A DNA stretch of 6,542 bases from CAYJAD01 sp964372165 (GTDB lineage Bacteria; Desulfobacterota; Desulfovibrionia; Desulfovibrionales; Desulfovibrionaceae). The position numbers and the translations under genes are program-made. The notes beneath the pieces were generated by a model. It did no database searches. It was given only the letters and a program-made list of their open reading frames with translations, and was not told where the DNA came from. This document shows, in pieces, positions 1-5,866 of this stretch (positions within the stretch are counted from its first letter, which is position 1; the number at the start of each line of letters is the position of its first letter). The stretch covers positions 1 to 6,542 of the forward strand of contig CAYJPT010000130.1 in the NCBI GenBank assembly GCA_964372165.1, read 5' to 3'.

Positions 1-54
1 TCTACTTTGGTACGAATTTATACCTGCGCCCTATTCTACTTTGGTACGAATTTA
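1..54. repeat. 20-bp direct repeat, possible IS21-type element end
   Basis: The 20-mer TCTACTTTGGTACGAATTTA occurs at 1-20 and again, identical, at 35-54, a 34-bp period. The 14 bases after each copy differ, so this is not a simple tandem repeat. The spacing is too short for a CRISPR array. Repeated 20-bp transposase-binding sites near the tip are typical of IS21-family ends, which finish in CA. A CA occurs at 66-67, 12 bases after the second copy, so the element could lie to the left of the window and end about here. The repeat is seen directly. The IS21 reading is inference from general family features, and the transposase genes would be outside the window. Confidence 0.4.
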
Positions 55-125
55 ACCCCAAATTGCATACCCACCTAAAAACTAAATCTATTATAATCGA
101 CCACTAAAAAAACGTATTTCAAGAA

Positions 126-439
126 TCCTGCACAATTACTTTTTCGGTATAGTATTTTAAGTTGGCATCACTACTGTCAACTTAAGTAAAGGCACGCGTT
201 GCTCTCGATTTTCGTAAGGCTCATACTTCGCCTAACGAAAACACCCTTTTGGGGTGGGCGTTGCCTCGGACTTGCTCCGGCACTTAACAGTGCAATAAAA
301 TTGCACTTATACCCTAAAGGGCACAAGTGCCTACGCAATGCTTGTCTGCTATCGCAGCCAACAGTAGTAATTTCATCTGAAATTACTATATAATTTGTGA
401 AAATTGTAAAAAAGTTTACAAAAAATTTACAGTGCAGGA
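126..439. other. Nested inverted-repeat element or structured RNA candidate
   Basis: This gene-free stretch contains inverted repeats that nest in order: 126-133 with 432-439 (8 bp), 148-154 with 384-390 (7 bp), 167-177 with 361-371 (10 of 11) and 196-202 with 335-341 (7 bp, one G-T). Inside lie local hairpins: 209-220/230-241 (11 of 12), 242-246/252-256, 267-270/276-279, 289-296/300-307 (8 bp, loop AAA) and 312-315/318-321. Alternative local hairpins at 157-164/178-185, 365-373/380-388 and 404-410/415-421 would compete with or decorate the long arms. An open frame at 199-393 has no recognisable product and probably reflects the GC-richer stems. Candidate explanations are a MITE-like palindromic element or a structured non-coding RNA. 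Pairings were found by eye and single 7-8 bp matches can arise by chance. Confidence 0.35.
187..258. repeat. Degenerate repeat copy A with conserved hairpin
   Basis: Copy A starts with TAAAGGCACG, runs through GTTGCTCTCG and forms a long hairpin, 209-220 with 230-241, with one A-A mismatch. A shorter hairpin of CACCC with GGGTG follows at 242-256. The same order of elements recurs at 441-536. The two hairpins share the A-A mismatch at the equivalent place, while base pairs differ in a compensated way (C220-G230 here is T490-A502 there; T212-A238 here is C482-G510 there). This suggests that selection, or a common origin, maintains the fold. It forms part of the larger nested element. Confidence 0.5.
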
Positions 440-440
440 C

Positions 441-536
441 TAAAAGGCACGAAAATCAATCGTTTGCGCTGCTCTCTATATCCGTAAGGTTCGCTTTTCT
501 CACCTAACGGCTACGGCTTCGCCGCCCTTCGGGTAG
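441..536. repeat. Degenerate repeat copy B with conserved hairpin
   Basis: Copy B starts with TAAAAGGCACG, has about 15 extra bases, then GCGCTGCTCTCTATA followed by the stem CCGTAAGGT (482-490) pairing with ACCTAACGG (502-510), one mismatch. Two small GC-rich hairpins follow: CGGC-TTC-GCCG at 514-524 and CCC-TTC-GGG at 525-533. It is clearly richer in GC than its surroundings and matches copy A at 187-258 in order and partly in sequence. No reading frame through it encodes a recognisable protein. It may be a truncated or diverged member of a dispersed repeat family. Confidence 0.5.
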
Positions 537-555
537 GAATCTTATTTTAGTATCA

Positions 556-604
556 TAAAAATGCCGGAAAAGTGTATTCCATACTCTTATTTCCGGCATT
601 TTTA
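556..604. terminator. Bidirectional intrinsic terminator
   Basis: A perfect 15-bp inverted repeat (556-570 with 590-604) has the core ATGCCGGAAA / TTTCCGGCAT and a 19-base loop. An A-tract precedes the stem and a T-tract follows it, so U-runs form in transcripts of either strand. On the minus strand it lies about 150 bases beyond the stop codon of the protease gene and probably ends that transcript. On the plus strand it would stop any transcript coming out of the structured element to its left. The 605-756 interval between it and the protease gene shows nothing further except AT-rich sequence and a 10-bp palindrome, CAGCATGCTG, at 638-647. Confidence 0.8.
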
Positions 605-756
605 TTTGCTTATTTTTGCTAAAAAACAGTTTATTTTCAGCATGCTGTATAGTTTTCAGTGTCGGCTATTATAATATACCTACTGCAGTTGAATGTATAA
701 TTTAGTATTTTTGTTATAAAATAATTCCAATTTCTGCAAACATATTAATCATTTGT

Positions 757-2064
757 TTAAATATTTGACTGTATTTTTTGCAATTTAGGTAAATTTTTAA
801 CAAATTGCAAAGCCATACGCAATTGATTATCCTTGGCAAGCTGTTCGGCTACATCATCATCTTTTTTGCTTTTGTCCTTATCTTCGCCTTTATCTTCATC
901 TTTTTCCTTATCTTTATCTTTATCCTTACTACTACCAAGATGACGACTTAAGTCTTTTTCACGTAAAAACTTAGGAGTTTGTGCTTCGTCTTTTTCTACT
1001 GGTTCAAAAGGAATTTCAAGATCAGGTGTTATACCCTCAGCTTGAATTGATTTGCCATCAGGAGTATAATATAAAGCAACGGTAAGTTTTAAGCCAGATC
1101 CATCAGATAAAGGAATTATATTTTGGACTGAGCCTTTACCAAAGGTCTTTTCACCAAGAATAAGAGCGCGCTTATGATCTCGCAGTGCTCCTGCTACAAT
1201 TTCAGAAGCTGAAGCCGAGCCAGCATTAACCAAAACAACAACAGGCACATTTACATCTGTGCTTTGCTTTTTTGATTTATATTCACGAAGTGAATAGTTT
1301 TCACGTCCACGTATAGAAACAATATTACCGCTTGATAAAAAAGTATCTGCAACGCCCACAGCTTCATCAACAAGTCCGCCCGGATTGTTGCGCATATCAA
1401 GGATAACGCCTTTCATAGATTTCTCACCTGCATTTTCGATAGCTTCATGCAATTCATCAGTGGTGCGTTCAGAAAAACGTGTAATGCGTAGCCAGTGGTA
1501 ACCTTCTTCTAATTCCTTAGCTTTCACACTAATTAATGGAATAGCGTCACGTGTAATACTCACTGTTTCTGGCATATTAGAGTTTTGATGAACTATGGTT
1601 AACTTAACCTTAGTCCCTTTTGTTCCTCTAATTTTTGAGACAACCTCTTGTAAAGTAAGCTCTTGAGTTGGTTCATCATCAATGCTGAGTATTATGTCAC
1701 CTGGCAAAAGCCCTGCTCGAAATGCAGGAGTGTCTTCAATGGGTGAAACGACAATAACCTGACCATTTTCTAACGAAATTTCAATACCAACACCAGAAAA
1801 TTCACCTGATGTGGTTTCTTGCATGTCTTTATATTCTTCCGGCGTCATAAAGGTAGAGTGTGGGTCAAGTCCCTCTAGCATACCTTTTATAGCTCCATCC
1901 AATAATTCTTTGGAAGTAACGTCGTTTACATAGTTTTGTTCTACAATATCAATGACTTGACTAAAGCGTTTTAATGATTCAAACATTCCTTCTTCAGCAA
2001 AACTTTTGCTGGAACATACCAAAATAAGAAATGCCGCCAGCACAAAGTGTATATAAGAGCGCAT
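757..2064 (-). CDS. ctpA: S41 carboxyl-terminal processing protease, exported
   Basis: The gene encodes a 435-residue serine protease of the C-terminal processing (Tsp/CtpA, MEROPS S41A) family, which trims or degrades envelope proteins from their C-termini. Residues 1-23 form a signal peptide with a hydrophobic core and an S-F-A cleavage motif, so it acts in the periplasm. A PDZ domain spans about 90-160 and binds substrate tails. The S41 catalytic domain follows to about 350. The motif GSASASEIVAGAL carries the predicted nucleophile Ser285, and GEKTFGKGSVQ carries Lys310 and Gln314; the spacings of 25 and 4 match the family's Ser-Lys-Gln set. Residues 380-404 are a Lys/Asp run, an unusual addition before a basic amphipathic end. 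Length is normal for the family. The start is preceded by GGAGG at good spacing. The nearest upstream gene is the AMIN protein, 82 bases away in the same direction. The family call is very secure, but the substrate is unknown. Confidence 0.95.
   Translation of the reverse strand: MRSYIHFVLAAFLILVCSSKSFAEEGMFESLKRFSQVIDIVEQNYVNDVTSKELLDGAIKGMLEGLDPHSTFMTPEEYKDMQETTSGEFSGVGIEISLENGQVIVVSPIEDTPAFRAGLLPGDIILSIDDEPTQELTLQEVVSKIRGTKGTKVKLTIVHQNSNMPETVSITRDAIPLISVKAKELEEGYHWLRITRFSERTTDELHEAIENAGEKSMKGVILDMRNNPGGLVDEAVGVADTFLSSGNIVSIRGRENYSLREYKSKKQSTDVNVPVVVLVNAGSASASEIVAGALRDHKRALILGEKTFGKGSVQNIIPLSDGSGLKLTVALYYTPDGKSIQAEGITPDLEIPFEPVEKDEAQTPKFLREKDLSRHLGSSKDKDKDKEKDEDKGEDKDKSKKDDDVAEQLAKDNQLRMALQFVKNLPKLQKIQSNI
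853..927 (-). repeat. In-frame hexamer-like repeat coding a Lys/Asp tract
   Basis: Residues 380-404 of the protease are almost only Lys, Asp and Glu. They are encoded by imperfect repeats of hexamers such as AAAGAT, AAGGAT and AAGGAA (seen on the plus strand as TTTATC-type units). Such tracts can gain or lose units by replication slippage. Six-base units keep the reading frame, so only the length of the charged tail would change. The tract lies after the catalytic domain and need not affect catalysis. Confidence 0.75.
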
Positions 2065-2070
2065 AATATT

Positions 2071-2075
2071 CCTCC
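2071..2075 (-). promoter_or_regulatory. Ribosome binding site of the protease gene
   Basis: GGAGG on the minus strand lies 6 bases before the ATG at 2064, a strong match to the Shine-Dalgarno consensus. It supports this start, which also gives an intact signal peptide. Confidence 0.8.
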
Positions 2076-2092
2076 AGAAAAACTGCTATTGC

Positions 2093-2120
2093 ACAATAAA
2101 ATTTACTTGCAATGTGTTAA
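2093..2120 (-). promoter_or_regulatory. Possible sigma70-type promoter of the protease gene
   Basis: On the minus strand TTAACA (2115-2120) is followed after 16 bases by TATTGT (2093-2098), which is 5 of 6 and 4 of 6 matches to the consensus. It lies in the 82-base gap between the AMIN gene and the protease gene. No clear terminator lies in that gap, so read-through from the AMIN gene is equally possible and the two may be co-transcribed. Confidence 0.25.
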
Positions 2121-2146
2121 TAGATAAATGTTACTTGTGTGCACGC

Positions 2147-2956
2147 TTAGCGTATGCGCACATCTAGTCCTGTTTCTCCATATTTGAGATAGCGTATTGA
2201 TGCTGGTGATTTAAATAAATCAATAACAATGCGTGTTCCATCTTTTTGCTGACCAATGCGTACATTGGAGACAAATTCATTCTTGGGTACACCAGGTGCT
2301 ACAACTTTCCAATCTCCATTGAGATCAAGCACTATACGCTCAGGTGATTTTAACCGCATAGCCTTATAAGCTGGCGTTTGCAAACTATCAATACGTACTG
2401 TCACACCATCACCTATGGTGGAAACGGTGATTTTTCTAATTTCTTTAGCTCCAACTTTAACGCTTTTCGGTTTTGGTGCGGGTTTAGCTTCTTCCTTCGC
2501 TTTTACTGGTTCTTTTGCCTCTACCTTTACAGGCTCATCAGAAGTATCTGCAGCAAATGGAGATGGATTCACTATAACAGGTGGAGCAATAACAATGCGT
2601 GCTGGCTTTTCAGCAGGTGGTGGTGCACTCGGTCTTGCTTGTTCACTTTCATCCTGCGCAGATGAAGACGGAGCTTTTAAAGCCAATGGAGCATCTTTAG
2701 ATGATTCATTGATGTTTTGTGCATCTTGCTCCAAAGCGTTTGCGTCATTGTCATTCTTTTCTGCAGTATCTTGGGCTGGCGATTGTTCCAAGCCTTGTTC
2801 ATCTTCACCTATGGGAGAAGGCTCTTGACTTGTATCTTGCGCATCTGCCATGCCATTAATATTTGGCATAGGCTTAGTAGTGTATTCATTATATACAACT
2901 AATACCATACCCAATAAAATAACAGCAACAATAGTCAGGGCTATATTTTTATTCAT
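2147..2956 (-). CDS. Membrane-anchored AMIN-domain protein
   Basis: The gene encodes a 269-residue envelope protein. Residues 5-22 form one hydrophobic segment near the N-terminus, a signal anchor rather than a cleaved signal as far as can be seen. Residues 31-168 are a low-complexity linker: first acidic and Gln/Asn-rich, then Pro-rich (about 108-134), then Lys/Glu/Ala/Pro-rich. The C-terminal part, about 173-269, matches an AMIN domain (motif LKSPERIVLDLNG). AMIN domains are found in periplasmic amidases and secretin-type proteins, where they direct the protein to cell wall or envelope sites. No amidase or secretin domain is attached here, so it may be an adaptor or targeting protein. A GTG two codons upstream (2962) is a poor choice because it overlaps the Shine-Dalgarno sequence. 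The ATG at 2956 has AGGAG 5 bases before it. The downstream neighbour is the S41 protease. The domain call is good; the role is inferred. Confidence 0.85.
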   Translation of the reverse strand: MNKNIALTIVAVILLGMVLVVYNEYTTKPMPNINGMADAQDTSQEPSPIGEDEQGLEQSPAQDTAEKNDNDANALEQDAQNINESSKDAPLALKAPSSSAQDESEQARPSAPPPAEKPARIVIAPPVIVNPSPFAADTSDEPVKVEAKEPVKAKEEAKPAPKPKSVKVGAKEIRKITVSTIGDGVTVRIDSLQTPAYKAMRLKSPERIVLDLNGDWKVVAPGVPKNEFVSNVRIGQQKDGTRIVIDLFKSPASIRYLKYGETGLDVRIR

Positions 2957-2961
2957 GTGCA

Positions 2962-2967
2962 CTCCTG
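2962..2967 (-). promoter_or_regulatory. Ribosome binding site deciding the AMIN start
   Basis: CAGGAG on the minus strand ends 5 bases before the ATG at 2956. The alternative GTG start at 2962 lies within this site and would have no spacing at all, so the ATG is preferred. Confidence 0.7.
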
Positions 2968-2992
2968 AAAAACATCGTTATACTCTGAAGTA

Positions 2993-3022
2993 TATATAAT
3001 TTATTTTATTATAGAAAAACAA
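2993..3022 (-). promoter_or_regulatory. Possible promoter of the AMIN gene
   Basis: On the minus strand TTGTTT (3017-3022) and TATATA (2993-2998) are separated by 18 bases, in the 196-base gap between the transporter gene and the AMIN gene. A small inverted repeat TATACT-CTGA-AGTATA (2979-2994) follows and overlaps the -10 box. The area is so AT-rich that promoter-like matches are expected by chance. No convincing terminator for the transporter operon was seen in this gap. Confidence 0.25.
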
Positions 3023-3152
3023 TTTTTAAAGTACCATACATAATGCACTTTTTTGAATATAGACTAAAATTAAATTTATGAAAAGGATTAAGATTTATAA
3101 AATAATTGTGTTATTACAGCAGGTAAAACTAAAATACATATATCTTTAATAA

Positions 3153-4043
3153 TTATTTTCCACTTTCTTTATCACAATGTATGCAACCAAGAGCAATTCC
3201 TACAATAATAAAACATCCAGCAAAAATAAGAAATATGTCTAATGTTTCGCCTAAAATGTACTGAGAAAAGGCAATACCAATTATTGGTGTTGCTAATAAA
3301 CCAAGTGAAGTAACAATGGCAGGAAGAGAACGATTAACTACCGTCATTGCCCAAAACCCAAAAGCTGTAGCTAACAAACCATTATATGCAAATTGCCAAT
3401 ATAAATCGTTGTTAAATGCAATTAGCAATGGCCCTTCAAAATACAATGCAAGCAAAATAGATAAGAAAGTTGCCACTAAAGTTTGCCAAAAAACCAATTG
3501 AAATGGGGTGGAATACCACTTGATGAATTTTATGGCAATAATTGTAATGGCCCAAGACAAAGATGCGGCTAAAAGTAGACTATTACCTATAAAGTCTGTG
3601 CTGGTGTGCATTGTTTCAATAGCAGGTGCAAAAAGAACTAACACCCCTATAACACCTAACAATACCCCAGTGAGCCTAAATTTATTTAATGACTCATGCA
3701 ACAACAAAACTGCGGCAGGCGTTACCCACAAAGGTGTGGTATATCCTAAAATGACAGAACGTCCCACGGAAGTATATTGCAAACCAATAGCCATAAGCGT
3801 TGCAAAAATAGTCATATGAAAAACGCTTACAATAATAATAGCCGGAAGGTCATGCCGTTTCGGTATTATAAATTGCTTAGTTGCCATTTGTAAAATCAAT
3901 AACGCTACAGCCGCAATGGCACAACGCAGCACATTAGACCAAATAGGCGGAACTGATTGCACAATCAATTTAACTACTGTCCAATTTGCACCCCAAATTA
4001 TAACCACAAGTGCAAAAAGTATCAGTGCATGTGTTTTGTACAT
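3153..4043 (-). CDS. EamA/DMT-family transporter, 10 TM
   Basis: The gene encodes a 296-residue inner-membrane protein of the drug/metabolite transporter superfamily, EamA type. It has about ten hydrophobic segments in two five-helix halves (roughly 5-25, 37-53, 67-87, 95-115, 123-141, then 153-171, 183-201, 216-236, 243-262 and 269-288). The N-terminal motif WGANWTVVK and the LxxPxxxxxxxxxxLGE-like motif in the last third (ATPIIGIAFSQYILGE) are typical of these families. Length is standard. Members export amino acids, metabolites or drugs, and the substrate cannot be read from the sequence. The tail ends in a short polar segment with two cysteines (287, 290). It starts 28 bases after the TPR gene stop, so it is probably the last gene of the operon, but its Shine-Dalgarno is weak. 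Its function may be unrelated to the genes before it. Confidence 0.9.
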   Translation of the reverse strand: MYKTHALILFALVVIIWGANWTVVKLIVQSVPPIWSNVLRCAIAAVALLILQMATKQFIIPKRHDLPAIIIVSVFHMTIFATLMAIGLQYTSVGRSVILGYTTPLWVTPAAVLLLHESLNKFRLTGVLLGVIGVLVLFAPAIETMHTSTDFIGNSLLLAASLSWAITIIAIKFIKWYSTPFQLVFWQTLVATFLSILLALYFEGPLLIAFNNDLYWQFAYNGLLATAFGFWAMTVVNRSLPAIVTSLGLLATPIIGIAFSQYILGETLDIFLIFAGCFIIVGIALGCIHCDKESGK

Positions 4044-4071
4044 AATCAGCTTATTTTATAATGTATTTACG

Positions 4072-4701
4072 CTACGCGCTCCTATGTGGCAAAAGTTCTG
4101 CAAGAAATTCTGGACGAACTTCAAAACCGGCAGCAAGGGCTTTATCTGCTGCTTCAACAGAACGTGCAAATTCACCTTGTTCAAAAAGAGCAAGAGAAAG
4201 GTTATTCCATGCTGGTGCAAAACCTGGCTCACGACGAATAACTTCATTACAAGCTTCTTCACTTGCTTTATAGTCGCCTTGCATAAAGAAAGCAGTTGCC
4301 AAAGCATTATGGGCTTGAATAAAATTTGGCTCCCACTTGATAGCTTTTTTTAATGCAACAATAGCTTTGTCTGGCTCACCGCGTTGCAAATGAACAAAGC
4401 CAATATTTCCCCACGGTACTGGAAATTTTGCTCTACACTGTGCAGCTTCTTCATTGTAGCGCAAACAACCATCAAGATCGCCACGCTCAAGACATATTCC
4501 ACCAAGCTGTACAAAAGCTTCAGCTAAACGAGGTGAGTGGCGCACAGCGGTCAAAAAGCTATCTTCTGCACCAACAAAATCACGTTTAGTCAAAAGGGCT
4601 AGGCCAAGGTTATAATGGTGATTGGCACATTGTTCATTTTTTTCAATTTCAGCTTTAAGATCTTCAATATACTCATCTAAATCATCATAGTTATTCTTCA
4701 T
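4072..4701 (-). CDS. Tetratricopeptide repeat protein, five repeats
   Basis: The gene encodes a 209-residue soluble protein with no signal peptide or membrane segment. After an acidic N-terminal helix (1-25) come five TPR motifs in exact 34-residue register: 26-59, 60-93, 94-127, 128-161 and 162-195. Each has the small residue at position 8 and the Ala/Gly-rich pattern of TPR helices A and B (for example NLGLALLTKRDFVGAEDSFLTAV, shown here only in part as NLGLALL...AEDSFL). A short cap ends the protein. TPR arrays form a curved surface that binds partner proteins or peptides. The start codon lies inside the end of the preceding gene (11-base overlap, 4691-4701), which implies translational coupling; its own Shine-Dalgarno (AAGG about 11 bases off) is modest. 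A scaffold or assembly role for the neighbouring YkgJ-type and 133-residue proteins is inference. Confidence 0.92.
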   Translation of the reverse strand: MKNNYDDLDEYIEDLKAEIEKNEQCANHHYNLGLALLTKRDFVGAEDSFLTAVRHSPRLAEAFVQLGGICLERGDLDGCLRYNEEAAQCRAKFPVPWGNIGFVHLQRGEPDKAIVALKKAIKWEPNFIQAHNALATAFFMQGDYKASEEACNEVIRREPGFAPAWNNLSLALFEQGEFARSVEAADKALAAGFEVRPEFLAELLPHRSA

Positions 4702-5092
4702 TTTTTATATACCCTTCTTTCTTTAATAAGTCATGATACCAAAGGCAAAAATCAAATATACCCAAATATTTTTCATCTCTATTAACAACACCTAGGGCAC
4801 ATTCCAATGCCCCACGTCCATAATCATTGCCATAATGCCCCTTTTGTGCTGCTACTTGTAAAAATTCACGCACTAATTGTTGGGTAGTACGTTTGGTAGT
4901 ATCCAAACGAATATCCAAAGGGTCATTGGGTTTTTGAAATGGATCCCAATTATCATAGCCAATGCGATCAATAAATTTACGTCGCCTTGGATTCATTTTT
5001 TCATAAATATCACGTTTCATGGCCTCTTGCTCTTCATTGAGCGTTTGGGGAGTACCATCACGAAACACAGATGCAGGAATCATCTCAAGCAT
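4691..5092 (-). CDS. Conserved-looking hypothetical protein, 133 residues
   Basis: I do not recognise this family. The 133-residue product is soluble, with no signal peptide or membrane segment. Residues 16-45 are charged and probably helical (QTLNEEQEAM...NPRRRKFIDR). A middle section rich in Asp, Pro and aromatics (GYDNWDPFQKPNDPLD, 45-60) follows, and the C-terminal half is helical with aromatic residues (HYGNDYGRG at 86-94, then IFDFCLWYHDLL). Two cysteines (98, 116) are too few for a lone Fe-S cluster. The open frame extends to a TTG at 5119, but the ATG at 5092 has AAAAGGA 8 bases upstream and leaves a natural 4-base gap after the YkgJ stop. Its end overlaps the TPR gene start by 11 bases. 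Such tight packing on both sides says it is a real gene that works with the YkgJ and TPR proteins. What it does is unknown. Confidence 0.85.
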   Translation of the reverse strand: MLEMIPASVFRDGTPQTLNEEQEAMKRDIYEKMNPRRRKFIDRIGYDNWDPFQKPNDPLDIRLDTTKRTTQQLVREFLQVAAQKGHYGNDYGRGALECALGVVNRDEKYLGIFDFCLWYHDLLKKEGYIKNEE

Positions 5093-5096
5093 AGAT

Positions 5097-5792
5097 TTAT
5101 TCCTTTTTAGCAGCTCCAATACCTAGGTATTGTTCGTTATAATTATTCATCAATGCCATAGATACAGGGACAAACACTTGGTGTAATTCTTTAAAACGAC
5201 TCTTAACAGTTGTTGCTATCTCACGTGATAAATCGTCTAAACGATCTTGTATGGCTTTCATGTGCACAGTAGGATAGCTTGTCCCTTTATTAAATTTAGT
5301 TTTTCCACATACATGTCCAGTACCACTAATATTTAGCGGTACTCCGTAAAGACGGCAGGTTATGGGTCTATATTCATAAAGAATACAGTGCAAATTTTTA
5401 TCAAGCAAGGGGCAAGGCAAGCGCATAAGTGCTGCTTGCGCCATAATATCTTCTGCACTTTGTCCATCTTTTGAAGCACGATAAAAATCTCGTTTCATGC
5501 GCACGGCTTGACGGTCAATATCTGCAGAGTTGCTTATAATATCAGAGCGTTCTTTGCCATAAGGTATTTTTTGGCTAAAAGCTTGATTAAGATACATAGC
5601 CTCTACAAGTGAAAGGTCAAACAAAGCATGACAGCAGTCACTGCATGTAGGTTCACAAATAACACAATCGGAATGATTTGTGCGAACATGAGTAAAAATA
5701 GCATCAACTTCAGCTACAAGAGCTTCATAACGCTTAAAAATATCAGAAATGTCAGGTATCATATTACTTTTTCGTTTAATATTACACGTCAT
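5097..5792 (-). CDS. YkgJ-family (UPF0153) cysteine-cluster protein
   Basis: The gene encodes a 231-residue cytoplasmic protein with the cysteine pattern of the YkgJ/CxxCxxCC family (Pfam PF03692), thought to bind zinc or an Fe-S cluster. Cysteines sit at 43, 46, 50, 53 and 54 (CVICEPTCSDCC), then 127 (LPCPLL), 136 and 146 (HCILYEYRPITCRLYG) and 162. The run C-x-LYxxRPxxCR-x-G is the diagnostic motif of the family. A long helical region (about 85-125) separates the two halves. The function of the family is not well established. It is the first gene of the operon. The start is uncertain: ATG 5792 and ATG 5762 (giving MIPDISDIFKRYEAL) both lack a good Shine-Dalgarno. The shorter form looks more like a natural N-terminus, and the longer is kept here for coverage. 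A promoter and a GC-rich hairpin lie just upstream. Confidence 0.9.
   Translation of the reverse strand: MTCNIKRKSNMIPDISDIFKRYEALVAEVDAIFTHVRTNHSDCVICEPTCSDCCHALFDLSLVEAMYLNQAFSQKIPYGKERSDIISNSADIDRQAVRMKRDFYRASKDGQSAEDIMAQAALMRLPCPLLDKNLHCILYEYRPITCRLYGVPLNISGTGHVCGKTKFNKGTSYPTVHMKAIQDRLDDLSREIATTVKSRFKELHQVFVPVSMALMNNYNEQYLGIGAAKKE
5101..5107 (-). promoter_or_regulatory. Ribosome binding site deciding the 133-residue gene start
   Basis: AAAAGGA on the minus strand lies 8 bases before the ATG at 5092. It is embedded in the last codons (Lys-Lys-Glu) of the YkgJ-type gene. It argues against the upstream TTG at 5119. Confidence 0.7.
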
Positions 5793-5798
5793 TATTAG

Positions 5799-5833
5799 AA
5801 TGCCGCCAAGCGCACAACACGCCCGGCGGCATT
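5799..5833 (-). promoter_or_regulatory. GC-rich leader hairpin before the YkgJ-type gene
   Basis: A perfect 9-bp inverted repeat, AATGCCGCC (5799-5807) with GGCGGCATT (5825-5833), encloses a 17-base loop that can add a GCG/CGC pair of arms. It stands out in an AT-rich region. It lies between the predicted transcription start (about 5860) and the first possible ATG (5792), so it would be in the 5' leader. No T-run follows on either strand, so it is a poor terminator. It may affect mRNA stability or translation, or bind a regulator; that is inference. Confidence 0.6.
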
Positions 5834-5866
5834 AAACCTGTATGGGCCTTGCTAGAAATAAGACCT

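Noticed and set aside
1..54. CRISPR array end
   Set aside because: The repeat is 20 bp with only 14 bases between copies, just two copies are visible and no cas gene is present.
199..393. 64-codon open frame on the plus strand within the structured element
   Set aside because: It starts at a TTG with no Shine-Dalgarno, runs through hairpin stems, and the product matches nothing I know. A similar partial reading frame through copy B is broken by a stop, so the shared residues come from the repeat and not from a protein.
2143..2153. Small hairpin ACGCT-T-AGCGT at the AMIN stop codon as a terminator
   Set aside because: The stem is 5 bp with a one-base loop that cannot close sterically, and no T-run follows on the minus strand.
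2415..2828. 137-codon plus-strand frame opposite the AMIN gene
   Set aside because: It is antisense to the low-complexity linker of the AMIN protein, so its Ser/Ala/Gly-rich product is a by-product of that codon bias. The AMIN gene has a good start, ribosome binding site and recognisable domain.
3916..4353. Plus-strand frame of 145 codons across the transporter-TPR junction
   Set aside because: It lies opposite two secure genes and its product has no recognisable feature.
5093..5119. TTG start for the 133-residue protein
   Set aside because: It would extend the gene 23 bases into the YkgJ-type gene, while ATG 5092 has a good Shine-Dalgarno at 8 bases.
5799..5833. Terminator of the ferredoxin gene
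   Set aside because: The hairpin has no U-tract in the minus-strand direction and lies downstream of the operon promoter, so it is better explained as a leader element.
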